Assembly: GCA_947303855.1 (NCBI GenBank)
Contig: CAMYZO010000012.1
Location: 1 to 49,484, forward strand
Reading direction: 5' to 3'
Length of the DNA stretch: 49,484 bases
From: an uncultured Prevotellaceae bacterium
GTDB lineage: Bacteria; Bacteroidota; Bacteroidia; Bacteroidales; Bacteroidaceae
The notes beneath the pieces were generated by a model. It was not told where the DNA came from. It was given only the letters and a program-made list of their open reading frames with translations, and ran no database searches. A program made the translations under genes and the position numbers. This document shows positions 38,027-47,403 of this stretch, one piece after another (the stretch's first letter is position 1; the number at the start of each line of letters is the position of its first letter).

Positions 38027-40324
38027 ATGCATACGCACATGAAAGCAATTCAGCAAACATACATCCTGAGCGCAGTGGCAGCACTCGTCATGGGTACAAC
38101 CCTTTCAGGCTGTTCTCACGACGTTGACTCCCTCTCGCCCAGCGAGTCGGCCATAGAGAACTATAAAACCAAGTTCATTGAGACCTTTGGACAGCCTGCC
38201 GCCAACCACAACTGGGGCTTCGGCAGTCAGGCTGCTGCAAGCCGTATAACCCGTAGCCAGCAGGCACCCGCCTGTCCTGACATCAACGCTCCTTACAGCG
38301 AGGCATGGGTGGCCACCTACCTGACCACCGCCTCTGAGCCCACAGCAGCAAACTGCGTGGATAACTACGACAACTCCTACGACCAGCCCGAAGAGGGCCA
38401 TTGGGTGGAGGGCACACGCCGACAGTGGAAGTTCACGAACGTGGTGTATAACCTGCAGGGCGACGATGCCACAGCCTATAACGAGATTACGGCACCATAC
38501 TATGCCAACAACTACGCCTATTACGGTGAGGGCTTCACCACATGGGAGGAGGCCTGGGATGCCATGTATTACCTGGTGATAAATGCCGGACATGCTGACT
38601 GGGTAGAGGTCACCGCCGAGCCTACCGAGCGCACCTATGTGGTCACGAAAGAAGCGACCCATGTCAGCGACCCTGACTTTGTCACTAACTTCAAGATCAC
38701 CGGCCAGTACGACGGCTATATCAGCGTGGCTGCCACTGAGGGCATCATGGACGACAGCACCCTCAGCCATGCCGAGCGCACCATCGTCGTCACTGGCACA
38801 TGGAACATCACCAGCAACCAGCGCATAGGCAGTCTTGGCAAGATTATCATTGCCAACGGCGGTACGGTCAACGTGGCCGAAGGGGTCATGCTCAACATGG
38901 TCAACGAGGCCCGTCTCGTCGTACTGGCTGGCGGCCGGCTCACAGGTGCAGGAACCGTGGAGGTGAACAATGGCAATGCCGCCGGTCTGGAAAACTACAA
39001 TGCCGGCACCGTCGACGTAGCCCTCTTCAACAATAACTTCGGTAAGTTCTATAACTACGGCAAGTTCCTGGTGACCGAATATCAGGGCGGTGCCAAGGAG
39101 AGCAACTTCTACAACCACTCGCTGGTAAGCATCAAGCATACCGGTCTGGGCAGCGAGACACCCAACGCCCGCATCTTCAATGCCTGCCAGTGGTACTGCG
39201 AGGGCGACATGCGCTGCCGTAACTACGAGGGCGTCATGGGCTCATCGTTCATCGTGGGCGGACAGCTCATGGTGAGCAGCAGCGAGGACGGCACCACCAC
39301 ACCCACCTACTTCGGACTGGCTGCCGGCGCACTCGTCAAGTGCGGCTCACTCTATAACAACGGCACCAGTTGGACAGGTCCTACCACCGGAGGCTACGCT
39401 GCCCTGGAGATAGAAGACCAGATAGACTTCCTGAACTGGGAGCAGGACGCACCTGAGACTGGCGGCTACTTCGAGAACAACATCTACGTCAAATGCGGCA
39501 CGTGGACCAACGTGCCCGACGGTAACGGATTCCAGCAGGAAGACGAGACCGACGTGCTGAACCACTCGCTCTCCATTGCCGATTACAAGTTCTGGCAAAT
39601 AGTGGCCAACTGCCGCGGTAACGGCGGCGTCACGAAGGTGGGCGCCGGTGACACCGAGCTGCTTCCTGCCGACAGCGACTTCCAGTTAGGAACAAAGGGC
39701 TGTACGCCTGGGTTTACTGGTGACACCGACCCGACAGACCCCACCGACCCGACGGACCCGACAGATCCTACCGACCCGGAAGAGGATGAGGAGACTTGGG
39801 GAGAGTGGGCACGCATCATCTGCGAGGACCTGAGCGTCACACAGCGTACCGACTTCGACTTCAACGACGTGGTGTTCGACGTGCGTATCAACTCCACTAA
39901 GACAAAGGCACAGATCAAGCTGCTGGCTGCCGGCGGCACCCTGCCCCTCACCGTGGGCTGGAGCGGCGACGAGAACGTCAGCTATACCGACTATGAGGTA
40001 CATAATCTCTTTGGCGTTTCTGTCAACGTGATGGTCAACACCAACGCTAAGACAGGTGTCAGCGGAAAGGCCAGTGTGACGAAAACCTTCACAGGTACCT
40101 TCAACAGCTACGACGACGTGAAGATCATGGTCATGAAGAGCGGCGAGTGGACGGAGATTACAGCCCACACCGGCGAGCCTGCCAGCAAGATTCTGGTGAA
40201 GACCACCTACAAATGGTGCGATGAGCGTAAGAACATCAGCGATGTCTACGACGGGAAGAAATATGCCAAGAGCTTCAACGACTACGTCAGCGACCCCAGC
40301 GTAGCTTCCGACTGGTACGAATAA
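38027..40324 (+). CDS. DxDxND-motif surface lipoprotein, type B
   Basis: The 765-residue lipoprotein (start 38027 or ATG 38039, MKAIQQTYILSAVAALVMGT, Cys-SHDVDS) has the AANHNWGF N-motif. A repetitive beta-rich middle (IANGGTVNVAEGVMLNM, FNNNFGKFYNYGKF, SNFYNHSLVSIKHTG) has the look of a parallel beta-helix. A DPT linker repeated about five times (39720-39780) leads to the DFDFNDVVFDVRIN motif near 624 and the ending SVASDWYE. It is closely similar to the 40531 gene, its B-type partner. It is the third gene of the operon starting at 32671. Function unknown. Confidence 0.8.
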   Translation: MHTHMKAIQQTYILSAVAALVMGTTLSGCSHDVDSLSPSESAIENYKTKFIETFGQPAANHNWGFGSQAAASRITRSQQAPACPDINAPYSEAWVATYLTTASEPTAANCVDNYDNSYDQPEEGHWVEGTRRQWKFTNVVYNLQGDDATAYNEITAPYYANNYAYYGEGFTTWEEAWDAMYYLVINAGHADWVEVTAEPTERTYVVTKEATHVSDPDFVTNFKITGQYDGYISVAATEGIMDDSTLSHAERTIVVTGTWNITSNQRIGSLGKIIIANGGTVNVAEGVMLNMVNEARLVVLAGGRLTGAGTVEVNNGNAAGLENYNAGTVDVALFNNNFGKFYNYGKFLVTEYQGGAKESNFYNHSLVSIKHTGLGSETPNARIFNACQWYCEGDMRCRNYEGVMGSSFIVGGQLMVSSSEDGTTTPTYFGLAAGALVKCGSLYNNGTSWTGPTTGGYAALEIEDQIDFLNWEQDAPETGGYFENNIYVKCGTWTNVPDGNGFQQEDETDVLNHSLSIADYKFWQIVANCRGNGGVTKVGAGDTELLPADSDFQLGTKGCTPGFTGDTDPTDPTDPTDPTDPTDPEEDEETWGEWARIICEDLSVTQRTDFDFNDVVFDVRINSTKTKAQIKLLAAGGTLPLTVGWSGDENVSYTDYEVHNLFGVSVNVMVNTNAKTGVSGKASVTKTFTGTFNSYDDVKIMVMKSGEWTEITAHTGEPASKILVKTTYKWCDERKNISDVYDGKKYAKSFNDYVSDPSVASDWYE

Positions 40325-40338
40325 CTTGAAAACGCTAT

Positions 40339-40370
40339 GGCGGGGCTGGTTCCACGGAGTCAGCCCCGCC
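40339..40370 (+). terminator. Strong hairpin after the type B gene
   Basis: A perfect 10-bp GC stem (GGCGGGGCTG, 40339-40348, and its complement 40361-40370) around a 12-nt loop lies 15 bp after the stop. The following T-run is weak, so termination may be partial or serve mRNA stability. Confidence 0.7.
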
Positions 40371-40444
40371 AAGCCTTTATACCCCTCTTCACAGCTGACA
40401 AGCAAACGTTTACGTTTATTTTTTGTATTTTTTTGGGAATTATC

Positions 40445-40475
40445 TTTGCTGTTTAAGAAATATTTTGTATTTTTG
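40445..40475 (+). promoter_or_regulatory. Full promoter for the second type B gene
   Basis: TTTG (40445-40448) and TATTTTTG (40468-40475) are 19 bp apart, the canonical Bacteroidetes arrangement. The start codon is 56 bp downstream, leaving a short leader. Confidence 0.82.
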
Positions 40476-40530
40476 CGGCAATTATATAGACAATCATTAT
40501 CCTAACACTAATTAAAATCCTATCAAAACA

Positions 40531-42804
40531 ATGAAGAAGTATTTGATGACAGGAATCGCAGCACTCACACTCTGTGCTACATTCACAGCCTGCTCTCATG
40601 ACGACATTGAGACAGTGTCACAAGAGCAGATTGACAAGGCTAAGTACGACCAGGCATTTCTGCAGTATGTCGGTGGTAGCATCGCCTCTAACCAGACCTG
40701 GGGCTTCGGCAACATCACGCGCGGCATCACCCGCAGCATAGAGACACCGGCCGTGCCCGACATCGACGTTAACGCTATCAGGACCGACGCTGCCGACATC
40801 CTGGCAAAGTCTGTTGAGGTGTCCTCTTCCAACTACAACTTTAACGATGCCTATGCTACCACTTACATTCAGAAGGGTGCTCCCGCTTCCTACGGCGGCT
40901 TTGACTGGTCTTACATCTACGGCTCAGAGATTTCGGATGCCGAGAAGGCCTACTTTGCCGAACTAGGCTACCCCGGTGAGCCCACTCAGGAACAGAAAGA
41001 CTATATCATCAGCCAGGGCTGGACGCGGATGCTGCACTACACCCCCGCTACCGAAGACCACGTGGACTGGAACCCCAACTACGTCACCAACTTCAAGATT
41101 TCCTCTGCTTGGAGCGGTGCTATCCCTGTCATGGGCAATGCCGGTGTCAAGGTGGTTGAATATTCTATCAACGACAACAACACCGTGAACATTATCAAGA
41201 TTGACACCGTCGCCAAGACCGTTTATATCGACAACGGCGGCACATGGACCATTCCTGCCGGCACACAGACCACCGTGGGTCAGGGCATCACCAAGAGCAA
41301 TGGTGAGCCTTGGGGCACCGACGCCATCATCATTGTTGGCAACGGCGGTACACTGGAGGTGAACGGCACCCTCAACATGGCCAACTGCGCACGCCTCATC
41401 GTGCTGCCCGGCGGCAAGGTGACAGGTAGCGGTCTGCTGCAGATTAACAACGGTAACTTCGAGGGTGCAGAGTCGTACAACGGCGGTACCATCGACGTGG
41501 CTGTCTTCAACAACAACTTCGGTAAGTTCCACAACTACGGCAGCTTCCTCTCAACGGAATACCGTGCCGGTGCCCAGGAGAGCAACTTCTACAACCACGG
41601 TCTGGCACACATCCAGTACACGGGTAATGGCAGCGAGACACCTAACGCCCGCATCTTCAACAACTGCCAGTTCTATTGCGAAGGTAACATGCGTCTGCGC
41701 AACTACGAGGGTGTAGGTGGTTCTGCACTCATCGTCGGCGGACAGTTCATGCCCTTCGGCAGTGCCGACGGCACCACCCTGCCCAGCTACGTCAGCCTGG
41801 CTGCCGGTGCGCTTGTCAAGTGCGCCACGCTCTACAACGGTGCCAGCTGGACTGGCCCCACCAGCGGTGGCTACGGTGCTCTGGAGATTACCGAGAAGAT
41901 TGACTATCTGAACTGGGTTCAGGATCATCCCGAGCAGGGCGGCTACTTTGCCAACAACCTCTATGTGAAGTGCGCTACCTGGCAGAACGACCCCGCCGGA
42001 CAGGGCTACCACAACGACGATGCTTCCGACGAATATAACTACGCCGTTTCGCGTGCCGAATACAAGTTCTGGCAGGTGGCTGCTAACAGCACTGGCAATG
42101 GCAATGTGACCAAGGTGGTTGGCGATGCCAACTGGCTGATTAATGCCGACGCCGACTTTAAGCTCGGCGAGGATGGCTGTACGCCCGGCTTCAAGGGCGA
42201 TGTCACGGAGCCCGATCCGACACCTTCTGAAAACCCCGATCCCACACCCGACCCGAAGACGACTGAAGACCCGGTTTACGACCTGCGCGTCATTGCTGAG
42301 GACCTGAGTGCTACCGAGGACGGCGACTTCGACTTCAACGATGTTGTCTTCGACGTGAAGTTCGATGCTTCTAACGCCTACATCAAGCTGCAGGCTGCCG
42401 GTGGTACCCTGCCTCTGCGTATCGATGGTAAGGATGCCTGGGAGGTACACAAGCTGTTCGGCGTGGCCACCGTCTACATGGTGAACACCGGTGCCGGCGA
42501 CGTGCTCGACGAGTCTAAGGGCAACAAGCGTGCCAACCCCATTGACGCTGTTGAGTTCCGTCTGGGACGTGGCATCGCCGATGCCGCTGCTGCCAATAGC
42601 ATTAAGATTGAGGTGCAGAAGAACGGTGTCTGGCAGGAGCTGAAGGCCCCGAAGGGTGAGCCTGCCTCTAAGCTCGCTGTGGGTACCGACTACAACTGGC
42701 TCGATGAGCGCACCAGCATCAAGGGCAAATTTACCAAGTTCCTCGACTGGGTGAACAATGGTAACTTCGAGTCTGAGTGGTGGAAAACTACAACCAACAA
42801 TTAA
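40531..42804 (+). CDS. DxDxND-motif surface lipoprotein, type B
   Basis: The 757-residue lipoprotein has MKKYLMTGIAALTLCATFTA, Cys-SHDDIE and the IASNQTWGFGN motif. The same beta-rich middle as the 38027 gene is almost colinear (LPGGKVTGSGLLQINNGNFE, FNNNFGKFHNYGSF, NGSETPNARIFNNCQFYCEG). A PTPSENPDPTPDP linker and DFDFNDVVFDVKFD near 607 follow. It stands alone between its own promoter and terminator. Its codons look more biased toward pyrimidine-ending forms than the copy upstream, which may point to higher expression. Function unknown. Confidence 0.8.
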   Translation: MKKYLMTGIAALTLCATFTACSHDDIETVSQEQIDKAKYDQAFLQYVGGSIASNQTWGFGNITRGITRSIETPAVPDIDVNAIRTDAADILAKSVEVSSSNYNFNDAYATTYIQKGAPASYGGFDWSYIYGSEISDAEKAYFAELGYPGEPTQEQKDYIISQGWTRMLHYTPATEDHVDWNPNYVTNFKISSAWSGAIPVMGNAGVKVVEYSINDNNTVNIIKIDTVAKTVYIDNGGTWTIPAGTQTTVGQGITKSNGEPWGTDAIIIVGNGGTLEVNGTLNMANCARLIVLPGGKVTGSGLLQINNGNFEGAESYNGGTIDVAVFNNNFGKFHNYGSFLSTEYRAGAQESNFYNHGLAHIQYTGNGSETPNARIFNNCQFYCEGNMRLRNYEGVGGSALIVGGQFMPFGSADGTTLPSYVSLAAGALVKCATLYNGASWTGPTSGGYGALEITEKIDYLNWVQDHPEQGGYFANNLYVKCATWQNDPAGQGYHNDDASDEYNYAVSRAEYKFWQVAANSTGNGNVTKVVGDANWLINADADFKLGEDGCTPGFKGDVTEPDPTPSENPDPTPDPKTTEDPVYDLRVIAEDLSATEDGDFDFNDVVFDVKFDASNAYIKLQAAGGTLPLRIDGKDAWEVHKLFGVATVYMVNTGAGDVLDESKGNKRANPIDAVEFRLGRGIADAAAANSIKIEVQKNGVWQELKAPKGEPASKLAVGTDYNWLDERTSIKGKFTKFLDWVNNGNFESEWWKTTTNN

Positions 42805-42842
42805 GACATCTAGGTGATTGAACATATTAATCATTTTGAGAG

Positions 42843-42879
42843 AGGATGCCTGCGTGATGCAGGTGTCCTTTCTTTTTTA
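42843..42879 (+). terminator. Rho-independent terminator
   Basis: AGGATGCCTGC (42843-42853) pairs with GCAGGTGTCCT (42859-42869) through nine Watson-Crick and two wobble pairs, with a 5-nt loop, and a T-rich run follows. Confidence 0.85.
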
Positions 42880-42954
42880 TGACATATCCTTACGAAAATG
42901 CGCCTTTTAATTTTTGTTAACAGTTTTTTCGCCTATATTTTGTACAAAAAGAAG

Positions 42955-42962
42955 TAACTTTG
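42955..42962 (+). promoter_or_regulatory. -7 box TAACTTTG for the 43011 lipoprotein
   Basis: TAACTTTG lies 49 bp upstream of the ATG. The region before it is T-rich, without a clear TTTG at the expected distance. Confidence 0.72.
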
Positions 42963-43010
42963 CAGCGCTTTAAAGACAAAACCATTATAAAATCTTAAAC
43001 AACCGAAAAA

Positions 43011-44564
43011 ATGAAACAGTATTTGATGACAGGAATTGCTGTGCTCTCACTATGCGCAGGCATGACTAGTTGTTCACACAACGATGACTTCTATGTACCC
43101 ATGCAGGACACGAAGTCGGCTGAGTATCAGGAGGCTTTCGTACAGGCCTTCGGCCAGATTGCAGCCAACCAGGACTGGGGCTTTGGCACCAGCACCACAC
43201 GTGCCGCTGCAAACAACTCCAACAACTGGGGCGGCAATGGCGTTGACGGTTCTGACTATCCGCAGTTCGCTGTGCCCGACACGCTGACCAAGGCTCAGAA
43301 AGAGGTGGTGCGCAAGTGGTTCCAGACGAACAAGAACCCCGAAGGCCGCGCCATCACCTTCACCAACTTCTTTGTTCAGCAGGTGTATAAGGGTGGCACC
43401 AACACCGAGGGCTCACTCTCTTCAGAGACTTATCTGGCTGGCAATGGCGATGTCGTTGTCGGTGGCTCAAAGATGAACCTTCTGATGGCCGGACAGGTGG
43501 GTAGCTACATTGACTACCTGGGCAATGAGGTTGCCAGCTACGATAACATGAGCAACTTCAACGGTGCCGACTATAGCAACGGTGCCAAGACGGAGCAGGT
43601 GTGGAACGGTGACCTGGATGCCGATGAGAGCAAGGACTTCAACGACCGCAAGAAGTACTACTACGACCAGATTATGCTGATGGTCAATTCAAGCACCTCA
43701 AGCTTCGGATACCACACCTCACAGTCGAACCAGGAGTTCCACAACAAGTATGTGGTGATTCCCGGCGACCAGATCAGCCCGCTGGTGGCCGGCATGTATT
43801 TCGTCGGCTTCGACTATGAGGCTACGGGCAACAACTCCAACGAGTATATCGTGACGGCTGCCGAGGACGGCGACCTCACCGTCAGCGGTCAGGAGGGTAC
43901 CTTTAAGAAAGGTGGTGCCGACGGCTACTACAGCGACTGGATTATTCGTGTCACCAAGGCCGAGGGCTCTGCCGACAGGGTAGTGGCCAGCGGACGCATC
44001 TTCTGTGAGGACCTGGGCAGCTCTTACGACTTCGACTTCAACGACATCGTCTTCGACGCTTATATCTATGAGAGCGGCAAGATCAAGATTCAGCTGCAGG
44101 CTGCCGGCGGTGAGCTGGAGGCTTACGTGGGCGAGATTGCTGCCGACAAGTCGAACGAGGTACATAAGCTCCTGGGCAACAAGATGGTGAACACTGGTGT
44201 ACGCTCCGGCCATGCGGCCGCCTACTGGATTGACGCTGTATCGGCAGGCACACCGAAGTTTGCCACGCTGAAGGATATCCCCGTCTACATCGTTCAGACC
44301 AACGCTGCTCACTACAACGAGACCATCATGCTGAAGGCTGAGATTGGTGCTGCACCGCAGAAGATCTGCTTCCCGCTGTATGCCAAGTGGGCCGACGAGT
44401 GGGTTGACATCGAGGCTGTCTATCCTCTATGGCGCAGCTGGATCAACCACAAGGACGGCATCACCAGTGCTGTGCAGGTGGTGGAGAACGGCTGGTCAGA
44501 GGCACTCACCGACCTGAACCTGAACAATAATGGTGAGTTTACGAACCGCTACGGTAAGAAGTAA
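43011..44564 (+). CDS. DxDxND-motif surface lipoprotein, type A
   Basis: The 517-residue lipoprotein has MKQYLMTGIAVLSLCAGMTS, Cys-SHNDDF and IAANQDWGFG. It matches the 32671 protein through VRKWFQTNKNPEGRAI, TNFFVQQVYKGGTNTEG, GADGYYSDWIIRV, FCEDLG and the DFDFNDIVFDAYIY loop near 344. It is about 95 residues shorter at internal spacers and the C-terminus. It is monocistronic, with its own promoter and terminator. The signal peptide is almost the same as that of the preceding B-type gene although the mature proteins differ. Function unknown. Confidence 0.8.
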   Translation: MKQYLMTGIAVLSLCAGMTSCSHNDDFYVPMQDTKSAEYQEAFVQAFGQIAANQDWGFGTSTTRAAANNSNNWGGNGVDGSDYPQFAVPDTLTKAQKEVVRKWFQTNKNPEGRAITFTNFFVQQVYKGGTNTEGSLSSETYLAGNGDVVVGGSKMNLLMAGQVGSYIDYLGNEVASYDNMSNFNGADYSNGAKTEQVWNGDLDADESKDFNDRKKYYYDQIMLMVNSSTSSFGYHTSQSNQEFHNKYVVIPGDQISPLVAGMYFVGFDYEATGNNSNEYIVTAAEDGDLTVSGQEGTFKKGGADGYYSDWIIRVTKAEGSADRVVASGRIFCEDLGSSYDFDFNDIVFDAYIYESGKIKIQLQAAGGELEAYVGEIAADKSNEVHKLLGNKMVNTGVRSGHAAAYWIDAVSAGTPKFATLKDIPVYIVQTNAAHYNETIMLKAEIGAAPQKICFPLYAKWADEWVDIEAVYPLWRSWINHKDGITSAVQVVENGWSEALTDLNLNNNGEFTNRYGKK

Positions 44565-44600
44565 TCACATCAAATACTCATATTTCATTAATTGTAGAAG

Positions 44601-44633
44601 GAGCGACTGCGCGATGCCGTCGCTCTTTTTTTT
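44601..44633 (+). terminator. Rho-independent terminator
   Basis: A GAGCGAC stem (44601-44607, 44619-44625) around an 11-nt loop is followed by eight T residues. Confidence 0.9.
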
Positions 44634-44643
44634 GCGTACAAAT

Positions 44644-44674
44644 TTTGCCAATCGGATAAAAAGCCGTACCTTTG
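44644..44674 (+). promoter_or_regulatory. Full promoter for the SpmAB-like gene
   Basis: TTTG (44644-44647) and TACCTTTG (44667-44674) are 19 bp apart. The expected start site falls within a few bases of ATG 44684, so the mRNA may be almost leaderless. Confidence 0.82.
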
Positions 44675-44683
44675 CGCTTTGTT

Positions 44684-45916
44684 ATGGTACTGAATTATAT
44701 TTGGATAGCTTTTTTCCTCATCGCGTTTGTCATAGCGCTGGTGAAACTCATCTTCTTCGGCGACTTCGACGTCTTCCCGGCCATGATGGACTCGACGTTC
44801 GCCACGTCGAAGACGGCGTTTGAAATCTCGCTCGGACTGACGGGCGTACTGGCTCTCTGGCTCGGCATCATGAAGATTGGCGAGCAGGGTGGGGTGGTCA
44901 ACGTGCTGGCACGGCTGTTGTCGCCGGTGTTTACGCGGCTCTTTCCCGATATTCCCAAGGGACACCCGGTGACGGGCAGCATCTTCATGAACATCGCCGC
45001 CAACATGCTGGGACTGGACAATGCTGCCACGCCCTTGGGACTGAAGGCCATGGAGCAGATGCAGGAGCTGAACACGAAGAAGGACACGGCGTCGAACGCC
45101 ATGATTATGTTCCTCGTGCTGAACACCAGCGGACTGACCATCATCCCCGTCAGCATCCTCGTCTACCGCGCCCAGATGGGGGCGGCACAGCCTACTGATG
45201 TCTTCATACCCATCCTGCTGGCTACGTTCTTCTCGACGCTGGCGGGCATCATCGTCACCTCGCTCTACCAGCGTATCAACCTGCTGAACCGCACGCTCCT
45301 GCTCACCCTGGGTGGCGCCTGTCTGTTCATTGCCGCCGTCATCTGGGGATTCTCGCAGCTGGAGGGTGAGATGATGAACCGCGTGAGCACCACCGTGGCC
45401 AACATCCTGCTGATGACCATCATCGTGGGATTTATCGTGGCGGGTATGCGTAAGAAGGTGAACGTCTACGACGCCTTCATAGAGGGTGCCAAGGACGGCT
45501 TTACCACGGCGGTACGTATCATCCCCTATCTGGTGGCCATCCTCGTGGGCATCGGCGTGTTCCGTGCCTCCGGTGCCATGGACATGCTCATCAGCGGCAT
45601 CCAGTGGGGTGTGGAGCAGACGGGCATGAACAGCGACTTCGTGGGAGCGCTGCCCACGGCCCTGATGAAGCCGCTCTCCGGCAGCGGCGCACGCGGCATG
45701 ATGGTCGATGCCATGACCACCTTCGGCGCCGACTCGTTCGTAGGACGCCTGTCATGCATCTTCCAAGGCTCCACCGATACCACCTTCTATATCCTGGCCG
45801 TCTACTTCGGCTCTGTCGGCATCCGCTATACGCGCCACGCCGTGGCCTGCGGTCTGCTGGCCGACCTGGCAGGCATCATCTCGGCCATAGCTATTTGTTA
45901 CATGTTCTTTGGATGA
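44684..45916 (+). CDS. SpmA-SpmB-like nucleoside-recognition-domain membrane protein
   Basis: The 410-residue, multi-pass protein has two similar halves: SLGLTGVLALWLGIMKIGEQ with NMLGLDNAATPLGLKAMEQM near residues 55-125, and IIPYLVAILVGIGVFRASGA with LPTALMKPLSGSGARGMMVD in the second half. These are the hallmarks of the SpmA and SpmB families fused into one protein, as is usual in Bacteroidales. Such proteins hold a nucleoside-recognition (Gate) domain and are presumed transporters; no substrate is established. The ATG 44684 was chosen because the TTG at 44672 lies in the -7 box. The 30-bp gap to the next gene holds two 9-bp repeats (GACAACTAA). Confidence 0.9.
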   Translation: MVLNYIWIAFFLIAFVIALVKLIFFGDFDVFPAMMDSTFATSKTAFEISLGLTGVLALWLGIMKIGEQGGVVNVLARLLSPVFTRLFPDIPKGHPVTGSIFMNIAANMLGLDNAATPLGLKAMEQMQELNTKKDTASNAMIMFLVLNTSGLTIIPVSILVYRAQMGAAQPTDVFIPILLATFFSTLAGIIVTSLYQRINLLNRTLLLTLGGACLFIAAVIWGFSQLEGEMMNRVSTTVANILLMTIIVGFIVAGMRKKVNVYDAFIEGAKDGFTTAVRIIPYLVAILVGIGVFRASGAMDMLISGIQWGVEQTGMNSDFVGALPTALMKPLSGSGARGMMVDAMTTFGADSFVGRLSCIFQGSTDTTFYILAVYFGSVGIRYTRHAVACGLLADLAGIISAIAICYMFFG

Positions 45917-45946
45917 TATAACGACAACTAAGACAACTAAAACAAC

Positions 45947-47398
45947 ATGGCAAACCTGAAATCATTGGCTAAGGACACGGCCATCTACGGCCTCTCGAGC
46001 ATCGTCGGCAGGTTCCTGAACTACCTGCTCGTGCCGCTCTATACCCACTACATGCCCAAGGAATCGGGCGACTATGGTGTCAGTACCAATATCTATGCCT
46101 ACTCGGCACTTATCCTCGTGCTGCTGACCTTTGGCATGGAGACCACGCTGTTTCGCTTTGCCAACGATGAGAAGGCGAAACCCGACACGGTGTTCTCTAC
46201 CGTGATGGCTGTCGTGGGGACGCTCACAGCGCTGTTCCTGCTGCTGGTCTTCGGCTTCATCACGCCTCTCAGCAACGCCCTTGGCTACGCTGAACATCCC
46301 GACTACCTGACGATGATGGCGGTTGTTGTGGCCCTTGACGCGCTGCAGGCCATCCCCTTCAGCTTCCTGCGTTACCAGAAGCGGGCCATACGCTTTGCCT
46401 CACTGAAGCTGCTCTTCATCTTCCTGAACATCGGACTTAACCTGCTTTACTTCGTGTGGTTAGGCAAGACGTCGGTCTTTTATGTGTTCTTCATCAACCT
46501 GCTCTGCACGGGGTTCATCACGCTGCTGTTCCTGCCCGACCTGTTCCGTATTCACTGGCACTTCGACGGGCGGCTGCTCAGGCAGATGCTCAGCTATTCC
46601 TGGCCCATCCTCATCCTCGGCATTGCCGGCATCCTGAACCAGGTGGCCGACAAGATCCTGTTCCCGCTGGTCTATCCCGACGCGAGCGAGGCTAACGTGC
46701 AGCTCGGCATCTACGGCTCCTGTGTTAAGATAGCCATGATCATGGCCATGATTACCCAGGCTTTCCGCTATGCCTACGAGCCTATCGTGTTTGCCAAGAG
46801 CAAGGACGGCGACAAGACCGAGTATTATGCCGCCGCCATGAAATATTTCCTGATCTTCACCCTGCTGGCTTTCCTCTGTGTGGTGGGCTGGATGCCGGTG
46901 CTGCAGTACATCATCGGCGCGGACTACCGCGAGGGCCTCGGTGTGGTGCCCATCGTCATGGTGGCTGAGATCATGATGGGCATCTACTTCAACCTGTCGT
47001 TCTGGTACAAGCTCATCGACAAGACCATCTACGGGGCCTGGTTCTCGCTGGCGGGCTGCATCGTGCTCTTCGCCGTCAATATCCTGTTCATCCCGAAGTA
47101 CGGCTACTGGGCCTGTGCCTGGGGCGGTGTAGCCGGCTACGGCACGTCGATGGTGCTGAGCTATGTCGTGGGACAGCGTAAGAACCCCATCCCATACCCC
47201 ATGAAGGACATGGCGCTCTACGTAGCACTCACCGCCATGCTCACCATCTCCATACAGTGTTTTCCCTCCTTCGGACTCAGCCAAGGGGTCAATCTGGCTT
47301 TCAATACACTCTGCATAGCCATCTTCACTGTCTACATTGTCAAGCGCGACCTACCGCTCTCCAACCTGCCGGTCATCGGAAAGAAGTTCAAAAAATAA
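45947..47398 (+). CDS. Wzx-type polysaccharide/oligosaccharide flippase
   Basis: The 483-residue protein has about 12-14 hydrophobic segments. It opens KSLAKDTAIYGLSSIVGRFLNYLLVPLYTHYMP (written here in two parts: KSLAKDTAIYGLSSIVG, then RFLNYLLVPLYTHYMP). Next comes GMETTLFRFAND, typical of the MOP-superfamily flippases that move lipid-linked sugar units across the inner membrane. There is no glycosyltransferase cluster next to it, so it may serve lipopolysaccharide, capsule or peptidoglycan precursor transport. It probably shares the transcript of the SpmAB gene. Confidence 0.9.
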   Translation: MANLKSLAKDTAIYGLSSIVGRFLNYLLVPLYTHYMPKESGDYGVSTNIYAYSALILVLLTFGMETTLFRFANDEKAKPDTVFSTVMAVVGTLTALFLLLVFGFITPLSNALGYAEHPDYLTMMAVVVALDALQAIPFSFLRYQKRAIRFASLKLLFIFLNIGLNLLYFVWLGKTSVFYVFFINLLCTGFITLLFLPDLFRIHWHFDGRLLRQMLSYSWPILILGIAGILNQVADKILFPLVYPDASEANVQLGIYGSCVKIAMIMAMITQAFRYAYEPIVFAKSKDGDKTEYYAAAMKYFLIFTLLAFLCVVGWMPVLQYIIGADYREGLGVVPIVMVAEIMMGIYFNLSFWYKLIDKTIYGAWFSLAGCIVLFAVNILFIPKYGYWACAWGGVAGYGTSMVLSYVVGQRKNPIPYPMKDMALYVALTAMLTISIQCFPSFGLSQGVNLAFNTLCIAIFTVYIVKRDLPLSNLPVIGKKFKK

Positions 47399-47403
47399 AT
47401 AAC

